From NCBI GenBank assembly GCA_016868315.1, contig VGHE01000005.1, positions 124,001 through 188,000 of the forward strand: 64,000 nt of DNA. Reading direction: 5' to 3'. Of the stretch, positions 8,314 to 17,371 are shown in pieces. The position numbers and the translations under genes are program-made. Source of the DNA: Betaproteobacteria bacterium. GTDB lineage: Bacteria > Bdellovibrionota_B > Oligoflexia > Silvanigrellales > Silvanigrellaceae. Every line of letters starts with the position of its first letter. Positions within the stretch are counted from its first letter, which is position 1. The notes under the pieces were generated by a model, which was given only the letters and a program-made list of their open reading frames with translations, did not search any database and had not been told where the DNA came from.

Positions 8314-10425
8314 TTAACGAATCCTCGCTCGCGCAGAGAGCTCGATGGCATGCAGAGCATCTGTCTGAAATTTAGAGAAGAAGAACTGACTCTCGCGCGC
8401 ATCGAGAGGGCGCCAGGACCACGAAGTAGCTTCGCGGGTTTCTGTTTGCTCGGGCACAAGATGCAGAACAACAAACTCTTCGAGAACCTCGGGATGAATT
8501 TTATAACTTTGCGCAGGGAGTGAAGTTGGCACGATCGAAACTACGCGATTCCGTGCAGAGCGATTAGATTCTCCAAGATTTTGCAGGGAGCCGCGGTTGA
8601 GTAACACAGCTCCGCCCTGCCTGAGCCCCTTCGAGGCTCCAGACCAACCATAGATTCCCTTGTATTTGAGGAGATAAACATCCTCAATAGATTGGCTCCA
8701 GGTTCGACATAGAAAACCCAAACCTAACTCACGCGACATCAGACTCGACATGCTTTTGCCAAGCACCGCGAGATCTGCGTCTGGCATTGAAGGCAAGGAA
8801 TTGAGCAATTGCCCCAGACTCCGTTCACGCAAATCGACGGGCTGGAATTTGAAGCCTGGGTCTGCAAAATCGACCTCCGTTTCGAAACAATGCAGTCGCT
8901 CTCCTGCTCCGACATTCGTTCCAACAGAAGTTGAATTTCCGACAGGCAACTTCGGAGAGCTCGGCTCCGCACCAACTTCATTCAAATGACGACCGATTTC
9001 ACGCGCGAAGTCTGAATGCAGAAAGCCAAGCTCAACTCCCGAAGACTGTCGCATGTTCTGAGCCAACTCGGAGCGCGAGGAGATGATCGCAAAACTCTGA
9101 GGATTGGTGCGCTGATCATCCGCGTAGGGCAAGATAATCCACGAGGCTGTGTCACGTGCACCAACGTCATGCAGATACTGAACAAGTTCGCGCACCAGGT
9201 TCTTGTTCACAATCCGCGATTCATAAGATGGCTGCGTCAACATCCAACCGACAGGTCGAAACGGAGCACGAACGCTTCTGAACTCCCTCTCCAGACCAGA
9301 CAGTTGAATGATGACCATCGCACTCTGGTTCTGCTTCATACCCGTCGCGAGTGCAGCGCTTTTTCTGAGGCGAGCAACGTCATCGGCAATTAGGTTGATC
9401 CAAGACAAACCGGAACTAGCAAACGGCACGCCATCAAAAACTCTGAACAGTCCAAAGAGGTGGAGTTGTGATAGCGCGAGGCGACGCTGTGCCTCCTGAA
9501 TCAATAGCGAATCGTTGAAATCTCCCAGATTCTCAGTTCCTCGACCGAGAAGCTGATTTCCAAACCGGATCTGCGGTGAAACGGAAACCAAAACCTGACT
9601 GTTTCCATCGATGATCACCCTTTTAGAACTCGACAAATTTTGCAGTGCCTTGCGTGCGACTTGTGGTGTTCGACCTGGCGTACTCTCGAGGAGAGTATCG
9701 AGCTGCTCTACGACAGATGATTTTGAAATGACGAATGGAACACGCACAGCATCGGCAAGCTTGGCTTGTTCAGCAGCAAACTCTTCACTTTCCAATTGGT
9801 CGGCAGGAACGAGAATGATGTGCATCTGTTTGGAGGAGTTCGTTGCAGCATCATTAGCTGCTGCTGGTTCAGCCTTTGAATTGGTTGGAGCAGGTATTGC
9901 ATGAGTCCGGCGTGTCAGCGAAGTCAATACAAAATGACCTCCCGCAAGAAGTTCAGAAACACGACTCCCCTCCTTCAGCCAGGGTCGTGTTAACTGGGGC
10001 GCCGAGATAACGTTGAGCGAAAAAACAGCGACGTGCGAGAAAACAAGCACGGCCGCGGGCAGGTACTTGATAATTTGAACTCTGATAAAATTTCCGCGAC
10101 GCGATGATCGTAGCAACTGAAAATCAAGGTACTGGCGGCTCAACAAAAGAAGAACAGATGCCGGAAGCGAAATGAGAACTCCCATCAGACCACTCAGTCC
10201 GACAAGCATCAGAGTTGTCCAAAACAGACGCCATTCCGAGAATAGGCCGCGGAATAATCTCAAATCCAGGGAGTCGGTGATCTTGCCATCAGCAACGAAA
10301 AGAACGAAGACAAGCGAAACGCCAATCCAGATGGCCACGGACAGGGAGACAAACCGTGAGACCTGCTCAAAAAAAGCCAACACACCGCCACCCGGTGTAT
10401 ATTTTGAGCGCGTCCTGTAAACCAT
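8314..10425 (-). CDS. Multi-pass membrane protein with degenerate sulfatase-like periplasmic domain (inferred)
   Basis: The start chosen is the ATG at 10425, preceded by AGGGGA; upstream in-frame codons lie inside hutH. This gives 703 residues. Three hydrophobic segments (about 27-45, 68-97 and 120-140) are followed by a large soluble region. That region opens with a strand MHIILVPADQ and later has LVRELVQYLHDVGA followed by a strand ASWIILPYADDQ, which sits where sulfatases have the helix and VVxTSDHG strand. The layout resembles membrane-bound LtaS/EptA-type proteins, but the metal and nucleophile residues are absent. It is the first gene of a two-gene unit with the 996-residue protein. Function unknown. 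Confidence 0.5.
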   Translation of the reverse strand: MVYRTRSKYTPGGGVLAFFEQVSRFVSLSVAIWIGVSLVFVLFVADGKITDSLDLRLFRGLFSEWRLFWTTLMLVGLSGLMGVLISLPASVLLLLSRQYLDFQLLRSSRRGNFIRVQIIKYLPAAVLVFSHVAVFSLNVISAPQLTRPWLKEGSRVSELLAGGHFVLTSLTRRTHAIPAPTNSKAEPAAANDAATNSSKQMHIILVPADQLESEEFAAEQAKLADAVRVPFVISKSSVVEQLDTLLESTPGRTPQVARKALQNLSSSKRVIIDGNSQVLVSVSPQIRFGNQLLGRGTENLGDFNDSLLIQEAQRRLALSQLHLFGLFRVFDGVPFASSGLSWINLIADDVARLRKSAALATGMKQNQSAMVIIQLSGLEREFRSVRAPFRPVGWMLTQPSYESRIVNKNLVRELVQYLHDVGARDTASWIILPYADDQRTNPQSFAIISSRSELAQNMRQSSGVELGFLHSDFAREIGRHLNEVGAEPSSPKLPVGNSTSVGTNVGAGERLHCFETEVDFADPGFKFQPVDLRERSLGQLLNSLPSMPDADLAVLGKSMSSLMSRELGLGFLCRTWSQSIEDVYLLKYKGIYGWSGASKGLRQGGAVLLNRGSLQNLGESNRSARNRVVSIVPTSLPAQSYKIHPEVLEEFVVLHLVPEQTETREATSWSWRPLDARESQFFFSKFQTDALHAIELSARARIR

Positions 10426-10493
10426 TGTCGTTCCCCTGCAGGCTGTTGGAAATATACTAGCGATGGCAGGAAGAAACTTCAAAGAGGTAGGCC

Positions 10494-12059
10494 ATGTCAG
10501 GAAAAGACAAAACTGTAGCGGTTGACTCCCAGCCCGTGGTGCTCGATGGGTGCGCGCTGAATATCGCACAAATCGTGCAAATCGCCCGACATTCCCGGCG
10601 GGTTGAACTTTCCCCCGATGCGCTGCGGAAAGTGCACGCTGCAAGGGCATGTGTGGAATCACGGGTGCAGAGCGGTGAAACTTTTTATGGCATCAATACA
10701 GGGTTCGGTGCTCTAGCCAACATCAAAATACCCAGCGATCATCTTCGGGAATTGCAAGTCAATCTCATCCGCTCACACGCCTGCGGCGTCGGACCTCGGC
10801 TTGAAACTGAGGTGGTGAGAGCCATTATGGCTCTCCGACTTCAAACCATGCTCCGTGGCAACTCTGGAGTGCGTGAAGAGACGCTCCGGCAAATGGAGTT
10901 TTTCCTCAACAACAACATCCATCCTGTAATCCCAAGCCAAGGCTCGGTCGGTGCATGTGGTGACCTTGCACCTCTCGCGCATCTCGCTCTGGCGCTGATT
11001 GGCGAAGGTCAAGTCGAGTGGGAAGGCCAAACCCGCAAGACAGCGGAAGTGCTCGCCCAGCTCAAGCGCCCCGCGCTGAGCCCCGAAGCTAAGGAAGGCC
11101 TTTCTCTCATCAACGGAACTCAAGTTATGACCGCTGTTGGGGTACTTGCTCTTGCCACGGCTGCACATCTTCTCTGCACGGCAGACATCACGCTTGCCAT
11201 GTCGCTCGATGCAACCAAGGGAACGGCAACCGCATTTCGGGAAGAAATACAAAACGTGCGACCTCACAGCGGTCAACAGCGCGCTGCTGCCAATATGAGA
11301 AAAGTTCTTGCCGACGACGGCCTCCGCCTGAGTCATGCCGGATGTAAAAAGGTTCAAGACCCCTATTCCTTCCGATGCGCTCCTCAAGTTCATGGAGCGG
11401 CGCGTAACGCTTACGCTCATGTGCTCGAAACACTGCTCGTCGAGACCAATTCAAGCACCGACAACCCGCTGGTTTTTCCTGAAAGCAATGAAATCCTCAG
11501 CGGTGGCAATTTCCACGGCGAGCCGGTTGCCATGGTGCTCGACTATCTCGCAATTGCAATGGCTGAAGTGGCGAGCATTTCCGAGCGTCGCATCGACAAG
11601 CTCGTGAACCCACATATGAGCGGGCTTCCGCCTTTCCTTATGAAAGAGTCCGGTTTGAACTCGGGCTTCATGATTCCACATGTCGTCGCAGCTGCGCTTG
11701 TCAGTGAAAACAAAGTGCACTGCCACCCAGCATCGGTGGACACCATTCCCACGTCAGCCGAGCAAGAAGACCATGTCAGTATGGGCATGACCTCAGCTCT
11801 CAAAATGCAGAGAGTCCTGAACAACACAGCGCGTGTTCTAGCCATCGAATCGTTGGCTGCAGCGCAGGGGCTCGAGTTTCATAAACCACTCCAAGGTGGT
11901 TTGGGGGTGCGAGCCGCCTATGATTTCGTAAGGCAATGTTCTGAAAAGCTCGACCAAGATCGCGCACTGGCCGACGACATCGAGCTCATGGCTGAAGCCA
12001 TTTTCACGGGAACATTCCGGCGACACGTTGAAGCAGTGGTTGGGGAATTAGACGTTTGA
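10494..12059 (+). CDS. hutH: Histidine ammonia-lyase (HutH), Cys variant of the MIO triad
   Basis: A 521-residue aromatic amino-acid ammonia-lyase, the usual length for HutH, which deaminates L-histidine to urocanate in the cytoplasm. Family motifs include YGINTGFG near the N-terminus, the substrate-selectivity pair Ser94-His95 (RSHACGVG), which in this family marks histidine rather than Tyr/Phe specificity, and GSVGACGDLAPLAH. The cofactor triad reads Ala154-Cys155-Gly156 instead of the usual Ala-Ser-Gly. STDNP and QEDHVSMG are also present. A good ribosome-binding site (AAAGAGG) precedes the ATG. No hutU, hutI or hutG is nearby. The stop overlaps the TTG start of the next gene (TTGA). Confidence 0.93.
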   Translation: MSGKDKTVAVDSQPVVLDGCALNIAQIVQIARHSRRVELSPDALRKVHAARACVESRVQSGETFYGINTGFGALANIKIPSDHLRELQVNLIRSHACGVGPRLETEVVRAIMALRLQTMLRGNSGVREETLRQMEFFLNNNIHPVIPSQGSVGACGDLAPLAHLALALIGEGQVEWEGQTRKTAEVLAQLKRPALSPEAKEGLSLINGTQVMTAVGVLALATAAHLLCTADITLAMSLDATKGTATAFREEIQNVRPHSGQQRAAANMRKVLADDGLRLSHAGCKKVQDPYSFRCAPQVHGAARNAYAHVLETLLVETNSSTDNPLVFPESNEILSGGNFHGEPVAMVLDYLAIAMAEVASISERRIDKLVNPHMSGLPPFLMKESGLNSGFMIPHVVAAALVSENKVHCHPASVDTIPTSAEQEDHVSMGMTSALKMQRVLNNTARVLAIESLAAAQGLEFHKPLQGGLGVRAAYDFVRQCSEKLDQDRALADDIELMAEAIFTGTFRRHVEAVVGELDV

Positions 12060-13246
12060 AAAAAGCTCACAGCAAAAAAACCAACTCAACACCAGCAAGC
12101 TCATTCGGTTCAGAGGCATTAATTGAACGCCTCGAGCGCCTCAGCCAGGCTTCCTCGGGGAATCACCAGAGCTGGATGATTCAGCTGAGCCCAGAAACCA
12201 AGACACTCTGGGAAAGAGATTTTCTCGCAACGCTGAAACCCGAAAAATCAACATTTCCCTTGGGTGGTGATTTTTATACTCTCACCTTTCATTCACCCCT
12301 CTCGAGTGCAGCGCTGCTTGGAACCATATTTCCGCGCTGGTGTTGTCCATTACAGCACCAATGGCCAGTGAATCCGCGTTCGGAAAAATTTGTTGAACGT
12401 GCGGCCGCTGGAATCCAACACAAACTCGGACTGAGCTGGTCACAGCTGCAAATCTTGTCCACGTCGCCGGAACTGAAGCGTATTGCCGTTGGCCTCAAGG
12501 GTCGCCTGCTTCAAATGCAAATGAGTCAGCAACCCCACGACCAAAACGTCTTGGTTGTTCTCGTCCATGCCAAGGGTATTTGTGCTGGACTCAGTACCGG
12601 AGCTATTGAATTGGGAAGTGCTCTTTCTGGGGGGCTCGGATTCCTAAAAAACCCCAAAGACCAGCCTTCCACTGCGCAGGCAACGCAAAATGCACAAACC
12701 ACCGAAACAGACCAAAGCCACCCAGCAAAACCCGAGCGAACAAGCAGAGCCGCTGGAAAAATCACCGAAGTCCTAATGCTTCTTAAAGAACTCGGTATCA
12801 GCAGCACAGACTTCCCTACATGGCTTGAATTGGGTGCTGCGCCGGGAGGAATGACTCAGGAGTTGGTGAACTGGGGAGCTCAAGTCACAGCAGTCGATTT
12901 GGCCGAACTTGCACCCCATATGGTTAAAAATCCGAAAGTCACCTTGTGGAAAATGAACGCAAATGAGATCCGTTCAGCAGAAAAATTTAGTGCAATTCTC
13001 TGTGACATGAACGGTCCAACGCAAAACTCAGCTCAAATCGTCGCGCATTTGTTGGGAACACTATTGCCAGGAAGCCTGCTGATTCACACTTTGAAAGTCA
13101 CACAACTCAACTTGTTAAAGAACTCCATCGAAGCTGTGTGTGCGCTCTTTGAGGAGCAGGGTGCAAGGGTTCTTGCCGTGCGCCATCTTTTCCACAACCG
13201 CACAGAAGTCACAGTCATTGCAGTCAAACTGCGAGCGCATGCCTGA
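12056..13246 (+). CDS. FtsJ-like SAM-dependent methyltransferase, RlmM-like
   Basis: A 396-residue protein starting at TTG and overlapping the hutH stop by 4 bases. The C-terminal third is an FtsJ/RrmJ-type methyltransferase domain: SAM motif WLELGAAPGGMT, acidic VTAVDLAEL, catalytic-type Asp in ILCDMNG, Lys in IHTLKVTQ, and Glu in the last strand (TEVTVIAV). The divergent N-terminal half would be the RNA-binding region, as in RlmM, which 2'-O-methylates C2498 of 23S rRNA. A Gln/Thr-rich low-complexity linker near residues 200-225 separates the halves. RlmM-like is my best call; a different rRNA 2'-O-methyltransferase target is possible. Confidence 0.75.
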   Translation: MKKAHSKKTNSTPASSFGSEALIERLERLSQASSGNHQSWMIQLSPETKTLWERDFLATLKPEKSTFPLGGDFYTLTFHSPLSSAALLGTIFPRWCCPLQHQWPVNPRSEKFVERAAAGIQHKLGLSWSQLQILSTSPELKRIAVGLKGRLLQMQMSQQPHDQNVLVVLVHAKGICAGLSTGAIELGSALSGGLGFLKNPKDQPSTAQATQNAQTTETDQSHPAKPERTSRAAGKITEVLMLLKELGISSTDFPTWLELGAAPGGMTQELVNWGAQVTAVDLAELAPHMVKNPKVTLWKMNANEIRSAEKFSAILCDMNGPTQNSAQIVAHLLGTLLPGSLLIHTLKVTQLNLLKNSIEAVCALFEEQGARVLAVRHLFHNRTEVTVIAVKLRAHA

Positions 13247-13260
13247 ATACTTCCAGAAAC

Positions 13261-13290
13261 AAAAAAACCCACCGGAAGGTGGGTTTTTTT
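13261..13290. terminator. Bidirectional intrinsic terminator between the rlmM-like gene and rplQ
   Basis: An A7 run, a stem CCCACC/GGTGGG with loop GGAA, and a T7 run. It reads as a rho-independent terminator on either strand, and it sits between convergent genes ending at 13246 (+) and 13380 (-). It closes the ribosomal-protein cluster on the minus strand. Confidence 0.9.
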
Positions 13291-13379
13291 GTTGCAAGCG
13301 CCACCACGCGGTCAGCGTGGTCACAGCAACATGGCCTTCTCAACGACGCAACCGGTTTCCCTCAGCGCCGCTCGACCAA

Positions 13380-13757
13380 TTACTTCGCCTCGGGAGCCTT
13401 CACTTCGTCAACAAGCTCAATCAACGCACGGCGCGCGTGGTCGCCAGGGCGGAAGCCCAGCTTGAGAATACGAGTGAAACCACCCGGACGAGTTCCCGTA
13501 GAAGGAGCAACTTCCTTGAACAAACGAGTCACAACTTCTGCACCGTAAAGACGCGCTGCCGCAATTCTGCGGTTCGCAACTGAGTCTTTGCGTGCGAGGG
13601 TGATCAAAGGTTCAACAACGCCGCGCAACTCTTTCGCACGCTCAACTGTAGTCTCAATACGACCCGTTGAGAGCAGCTGCGTTGCGAGACCACGGAGAAG
13701 AGCTTTACGCTCTGTCGCGTTGCGGTTCAGCTTTCTGTATCCAAAACGATGTCTCAT
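13380..13757 (-). CDS. rplQ: 50S ribosomal protein L17
   Basis: 125 residues, close to the usual length. It begins [20 protein letters not shown] and has [18 protein letters not shown], the L17 core that contacts 23S rRNA on the solvent side of the large subunit. Last gene of the alpha-type operon after rpoA, 17 bases from the rpoA stop, and ended by the terminator at 13261-13290. Confidence 0.97.
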   Translation of the reverse strand: MRHRFGYRKLNRNATERKALLRGLATQLLSTGRIETTVERAKELRGVVEPLITLARKDSVANRRIAAARLYGAEVVTRLFKEVAPSTGTRPGGFTRILKLGFRPGDHARRALIELVDEVKAPEAK

Positions 13758-13774
13758 CGCACATTCCTACCTTT

Positions 13775-14776
13775 TTATGCCTTAAATTCACGCTCGCGCA
13801 GACGGGCAGGATCAAATCCTTCGATCTTCATACCAAGATGGAGACCCATTTCTGCGAGAATGTCTTTGATCTCGTTCAAAGTCTTGCGGCCGAAGTTCTT
13901 GGTCTTGAGCATTTCGGATTCGCTCCGCATGACAAGTTCACCAATATACCGAATTCCAGCATTTTCAAGACAATTTGCTGCGCGTACAGAAAGTTCTAGT
14001 TCGTCCACAGACTTGTAGAGACTTTCGTTCACACGAGCGTCGACCGTCACAGCCTCAGCCACAGGAGCTTCTTCATCAGCTTCCTGGAAGTTGATGAAGA
14101 CAGAGATTTGATCCTTAAGAATCTTGGCTGAGTAAGCCAATGCGTCTTCAGGAGAAACCGCACCGTTGGTGCTAACTTCAATCATCAACTTGTTGAAGTC
14201 CGAACGCTGACCCAAGCGTGTTTCCGTCACGGAGAAGCTCACCCGACGAACAGGCGAGAAAACCGCATCGAGAGGAATCACGCCCACGGGCAAGCCCGCT
14301 TCTTTGATGAGCTCGCTCGTCACGTAGCCCTTGCCTGCGCGAATGTGGAGCTCGGCTTTGAAACGGCCGCCCGCACCCACCGTGCAGATGACCTGCTCGG
14401 GGTCGAGAACCCGCAGAGAACCATCGGCTTCGATGTCTGCACCCGTGACAACTTTTGGACCCACGACGTCGATTGTGGCGACTTTTTCAGTCTCACCATC
14501 GAGCCAAACGCCAAGTGCTTTGAGGTTCAGAACGATTTCGGTGACGTCTTCGGAGACATCAGGAACCGTTGAAAACTCATGCTCAACGCCTTCAATTTTC
14601 AACCCAACCACGGCTGCGCCCTGAAGCGACGACAACAGAACGCGTCGCAGTGCATTGCCGAGAGTCGTTCCAAAACCACGCTCAAGAGGCTTCGCGATGA
14701 AACGACCAAACACACGGGTGACATCTTCTTTTTCAATAAACTGTGGCTTTACAAGCGCTTTCCAGTTGCTCTGCAT
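13775..14776 (-). CDS. rpoA: DNA-directed RNA polymerase alpha subunit
   Basis: 333 residues from the ATG at 14776, which has GGGG six bases upstream; a TTG three bases earlier is less likely. The N-terminal dimerisation domain carries [21 protein letters not shown]. The C-terminal domain ([17 protein letters not shown], then [14 protein letters not shown]) is the helix-hairpin region that contacts UP elements and activators. The two are joined by an acidic linker. It lies in the conserved place between rpsD and rplQ. Confidence 0.98.
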   Translation of the reverse strand: MQSNWKALVKPQFIEKEDVTRVFGRFIAKPLERGFGTTLGNALRRVLLSSLQGAAVVGLKIEGVEHEFSTVPDVSEDVTEIVLNLKALGVWLDGETEKVATIDVVGPKVVTGADIEADGSLRVLDPEQVICTVGAGGRFKAELHIRAGKGYVTSELIKEAGLPVGVIPLDAVFSPVRRVSFSVTETRLGQRSDFNKLMIEVSTNGAVSPEDALAYSAKILKDQISVFINFQEADEEAPVAEAVTVDARVNESLYKSVDELELSVRAANCLENAGIRYIGELVMRSESEMLKTKNFGRKTLNEIKDILAEMGLHLGMKIEGFDPARLREREFKA

Positions 14777-14826
14777 CAATTACCCCGTCCCAATTTCAAA
14801 CGAACGCACGTTCAGTGCGCTACGTG

Positions 14827-15459
14827 TTACTTAGAGTAAAGCTCGACGACCATCTGCTCGCGTGCAGGGACAGAGATGTCCTCACGAGCAGGTTTAGCCA
14901 GGACCTCACCTGTGAAGCTGGAATGATCCCACTTCAACCAGGCTGGAGCACCATGACCTTCACGCTTGGTCGCTTCAAGAGCTGCCAACACGGGCGCCAT
15001 GTTACGGCTTCCTTCCGCCAAAGTCACCTTGTCACCAACCTTGAGAACTGCGGAGGGGATGTTTACCCGCTTGCCGTTCACGAGGATGTGGTTGTGACGA
15101 ACAACCTGGCGTGCGCCGTTACGGCTCGCTGCGAGGCCGAGACGATACACAACGGAGTCAAGACGGAGTTCGAGACCCTGGAGCAGGAGCTCACCCGTTT
15201 TACCCTTCTTCTGGGCTGCCTTTTCAAACATGCCGCGGAATTGCTTCTCGAGAATTCCGTACATGCGACGCAGCTTCTGCTTTTCACGCAGCTGATTTCC
15301 GTAGTCGGAAAGCTTGGCGCGACGAGCACCATGCTGACCAGGAGCGGACTTGCGCTTATCTACAGCGCACTTATCTGTATAGCAGCGATCGCCCTTGAGA
15401 TAGAGCTTCACGCCCTCCCGACGACACAATCTACAACTTGGACCAATATAACGAGCCAC
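14827..15459 (-). CDS. rpsD: 30S ribosomal protein S4, zinc-binding type
   Basis: 210 residues with a GTG start behind GGAG. The N-terminus holds four cysteines in the zinc-type pattern (CRLCRREG near residue 9, then RCYTDKC), followed by the S4 RNA-binding domain (LELRLDSVVYRLGLAASR, QVVRHNHILVNGKRVNIPS). S4 is a primary 16S rRNA binder and often an operon autoregulator; whether it regulates here is unknown. Confidence 0.97.
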   Translation of the reverse strand: MARYIGPSCRLCRREGVKLYLKGDRCYTDKCAVDKRKSAPGQHGARRAKLSDYGNQLREKQKLRRMYGILEKQFRGMFEKAAQKKGKTGELLLQGLELRLDSVVYRLGLAASRNGARQVVRHNHILVNGKRVNIPSAVLKVGDKVTLAEGSRNMAPVLAALEATKREGHGAPAWLKWDHSSFTGEVLAKPAREDISVPAREQMVVELYSK

Positions 15460-15478
15460 GGTTTAATCTCCAATTCAA

Positions 15479-15868
15479 TTAGACGCGACGACGCTTGGGA
15501 GGACGGCAACCATTGTGTGGAATGGGTGTTTCATCCTTGATGAGCGTGACCTTCATACCTGTTGCAGAAATTGCACGGATTGCAGACTCACGACCAGAGC
15601 CTGGACCCGTAACGACCACAGAGCACGAACGCATGCCACTTTCCATGGCTTTGCGCGCTGCATCTTCAGCCGCCATTTGCGCAGCGAAAGGCGTGCTGCG
15701 GCGCGAGCCCTTGAAGCCCTTGCTGCCTGCGCTCGACCAGGTGACAACATCACCATTCACATCTGCGAAAGTAATGATTGTATTATTGAAGCTTGCCGAA
15801 ATCGTCGCGATTCCGACGGGAACATTGCGCTTAACGCGCTTTTTCTTGGTAACAACAGCCTTGTTCAT
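15479..15868 (-). CDS. rpsK: 30S ribosomal protein S11
   Basis: 129 residues with the standard S11 core: [39 protein letters not shown], and a C-terminal [13 protein letters not shown]11 forms part of the 30S platform next to the E site. It sits between rpsM and rpsD as in most bacteria. Confidence 0.98.
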   Translation of the reverse strand: MNKAVVTKKKRVKRNVPVGIATISASFNNTIITFADVNGDVVTWSSAGSKGFKGSRRSTPFAAQMAAEDAARKAMESGMRSCSVVVTGPGSGRESAIRAISATGMKVTLIKDETPIPHNGCRPPKRRRV

Positions 15869-15891
15869 ACTTTACTCACTTCAGCTGGCGA

Positions 15892-16260
15892 TTATTTCTT
15901 CTTGTTCGCAACAGTCTTCTTCGGACCCTTGCGTGTACGTGCGTTCGTCTTGGTTCTCTGTCCACGAGCTGGCAGCCCGCGACGATGGCGAAGACCACGA
16001 TAGCAACCGAGATCCATCAAACGCTTAACGTTCGACTGAACCATGCGACGCAAATCGCCTTCAACCGTGAGCGCTCCATCGATGGCCTTACGGATCTGGT
16101 TGACTTGGTCGTCGTTCAGCTCCTGTGCCCGGATGTCGCGGCTAATAGAAAGACTGTCAAGAAGCTTTTGAGCTGTCTTGCGGCCAATTCCATAAATATA
16201 AGTCAGAGACACTTCAATCCGCTTGTTACGCGGAATATCTACACCGGCAATACGTGCCAC
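15892..16260 (-). CDS. rpsM: 30S ribosomal protein S13
   Basis: 122 residues with a GTG start preceded by a GGGGG tract. Typical motifs are [24 protein letters not shown], and the C-terminal basic [19 protein letters not shown]13 sits in the head of the 30S subunit and contacts the P-site tRNA and the large subunit. It follows rpmJ by 18 bases. Confidence 0.98.
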   Translation of the reverse strand: MARIAGVDIPRNKRIEVSLTYIYGIGRKTAQKLLDSLSISRDIRAQELNDDQVNQIRKAIDGALTVEGDLRRMVQSNVKRLMDLGCYRGLRHRRGLPARGQRTKTNARTRKGPKKTVANKKK

Positions 16261-16278
16261 GGAATACCCCCAAAAACC

Positions 16279-16392
16279 TTAACCTTGGCGTTGCTTATGT
16301 TTCTTAATAGAGCAAATCACCCGAACAATACCTTCCCGACGAATGACTTTGCACTTGTCGCAGATAGGCTTAACGCTCGCACGAACCTTCAT
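16279..16392 (-). CDS. rpmJ: 50S ribosomal protein L36 (zinc-ribbon form)
   Basis: A 37-residue reading frame beginning [17 protein letters not shown] and ending KKHKQRQG. It keeps the C-x2-C ... C-x4-H zinc site (Cys11, Cys14, Cys27, His32), so it is the zinc-binding form. It lies between infA and rpsM, its common position. Confidence 0.97.
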   Translation of the reverse strand: MKVRASVKPICDKCKVIRREGIVRVICSIKKHKQRQG

Positions 16393-16416
16393 AACTACCT
16401 CACAAAACCAAAAAAC

Positions 16417-16635
16417 TTACTTCGCGCGGAAAACAATCCGACCGCGTTGGAGATCGTATGGACTTAGCTCAACCTTCACGCGGTCACCCGGCAAAATGTT
16501 GATAAAGTTCATTCTCATCTTTCCAGACACATGAGCCAGAACAATATGTCCATTTTCGAGCGCAACCCGAAACATGTTGTTCGGAAGCTTCTCGGCGACA
16601 GTACCCTCTACCTCAATTCGATCATCACGTTCCAT
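16417..16635 (-). CDS. infA: Translation initiation factor IF-1
   Basis: 72 residues from the ATG at 16635 ([13 protein letters not shown]), exactly the common IF-1 length; an upstream in-frame extension is not needed. It is a single OB-fold with [20 protein letters not shown] and [18 protein letters not shown]-1 binds the 30S A site during initiation. It lies between adk and rpmJ; no map gene is present here. Confidence 0.97.
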   Translation of the reverse strand: MERDDRIEVEGTVAEKLPNNMFRVALENGHIVLAHVSGKMRMNFINILPGDRVKVELSPYDLQRGRIVFRAK

Positions 16636-16705
16636 ACACATCCCACCAATGACCGAAGTCCGATGCGCCAAGTCGCTAACGCAAAATTAGCGAACCGGCA
16701 ACAAC

Positions 16706-17371
16706 TCACTTCAGTTTTTTCGTTATGACTGCAGCCACGTCCAGGTACACCATTTCAGGATCGCGCTGGGCATCGAGTCGATGCAGCAGACCCTGTCTTT
16801 GGTAATCCCCCGAAACTGGTGCAGTTTCCGCTTCATACACGCCCAAACGCTTGGCCACAGCTGCTGGCTCATCGTCTTTGCGGCGTGCATATGAGTGAGT
16901 GGCTCCACAGGAAGCGCAGGATGAGGGGGCTAAACCCTCAGCATTCCCCGAGACCACTGCTGAACACTTTTGGCAAGTCCATCGGTTGCTTAGTCGTGCG
17001 ACCAAAACATCCTTGGAGACCTCAAAATCAATTGCCGCGTCGACTTTGAGATTCAACTTGAGAAGAACTTCGTCCAAAATTCGAACTTGACTTAAATTAC
17101 GCGGTACGCCGTCAAGAAGCAGAGAATTCTTTCCGGCTTCTTTAGCGCGCACCAGCGTTCCATGACAGCATTCAAATAGGGTCTGGTCGTCGACCAACGA
17201 GCCGGACTCTACGATTGCCTTCACCTTCTGACCCAATGCTGAGCCAGACTTAATTTCCTCGCGGAGCAGAGCCCCTGTTGAGATATGCGCAGCACCCAAT
17301 CGGCTAGCGACCAAAGCAGCCTGGGTGCCTTTTCCAGCCCCAGGTGCACCCAACAAGACAAACACCTTCAC
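16706..17371 (-). CDS. adk: Adenylate kinase, zinc-lid type
   Basis: 221 residues. The P-loop is GAPGAGKGTQ, the AMP-binding region has STGALLREE, and the nucleotide-binding DGVPRN replaces the usual DGFPRT. The LID carries two Cys-x2-Cys pairs (CQKC and CASC), indicating a zinc-stabilised lid as in Gram-positive and many other adenylate kinases. It interconverts ATP + AMP and 2 ADP. The GTG start overlaps the secY stop by 4 bases (GTGA), so translation is probably coupled to secY. Confidence 0.95.
   Translation of the reverse strand: MKVFVLLGAPGAGKGTQAALVASRLGAAHISTGALLREEIKSGSALGQKVKAIVESGSLVDDQTLFECCHGTLVRAKEAGKNSLLLDGVPRNLSQVRILDEVLLKLNLKVDAAIDFEVSKDVLVARLSNRWTCQKCSAVVSGNAEGLAPSSCASCGATHSYARRKDDEPAAVAKRLGVYEAETAPVSGDYQRQGLLHRLDAQRDPEMVYLDVAAVITKKLK

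Noticed and set aside
10426-10662. Longer N-terminus for the 8314-10425 gene
   Set aside because: It would run inside hutH; the ATG at 10425 has a good ribosome-binding site and precedes the first membrane segment.
10773-11420. Minus-strand frame inside hutH
   Set aside because: It is a shadow of a conserved enzyme gene, without recognisable motifs.
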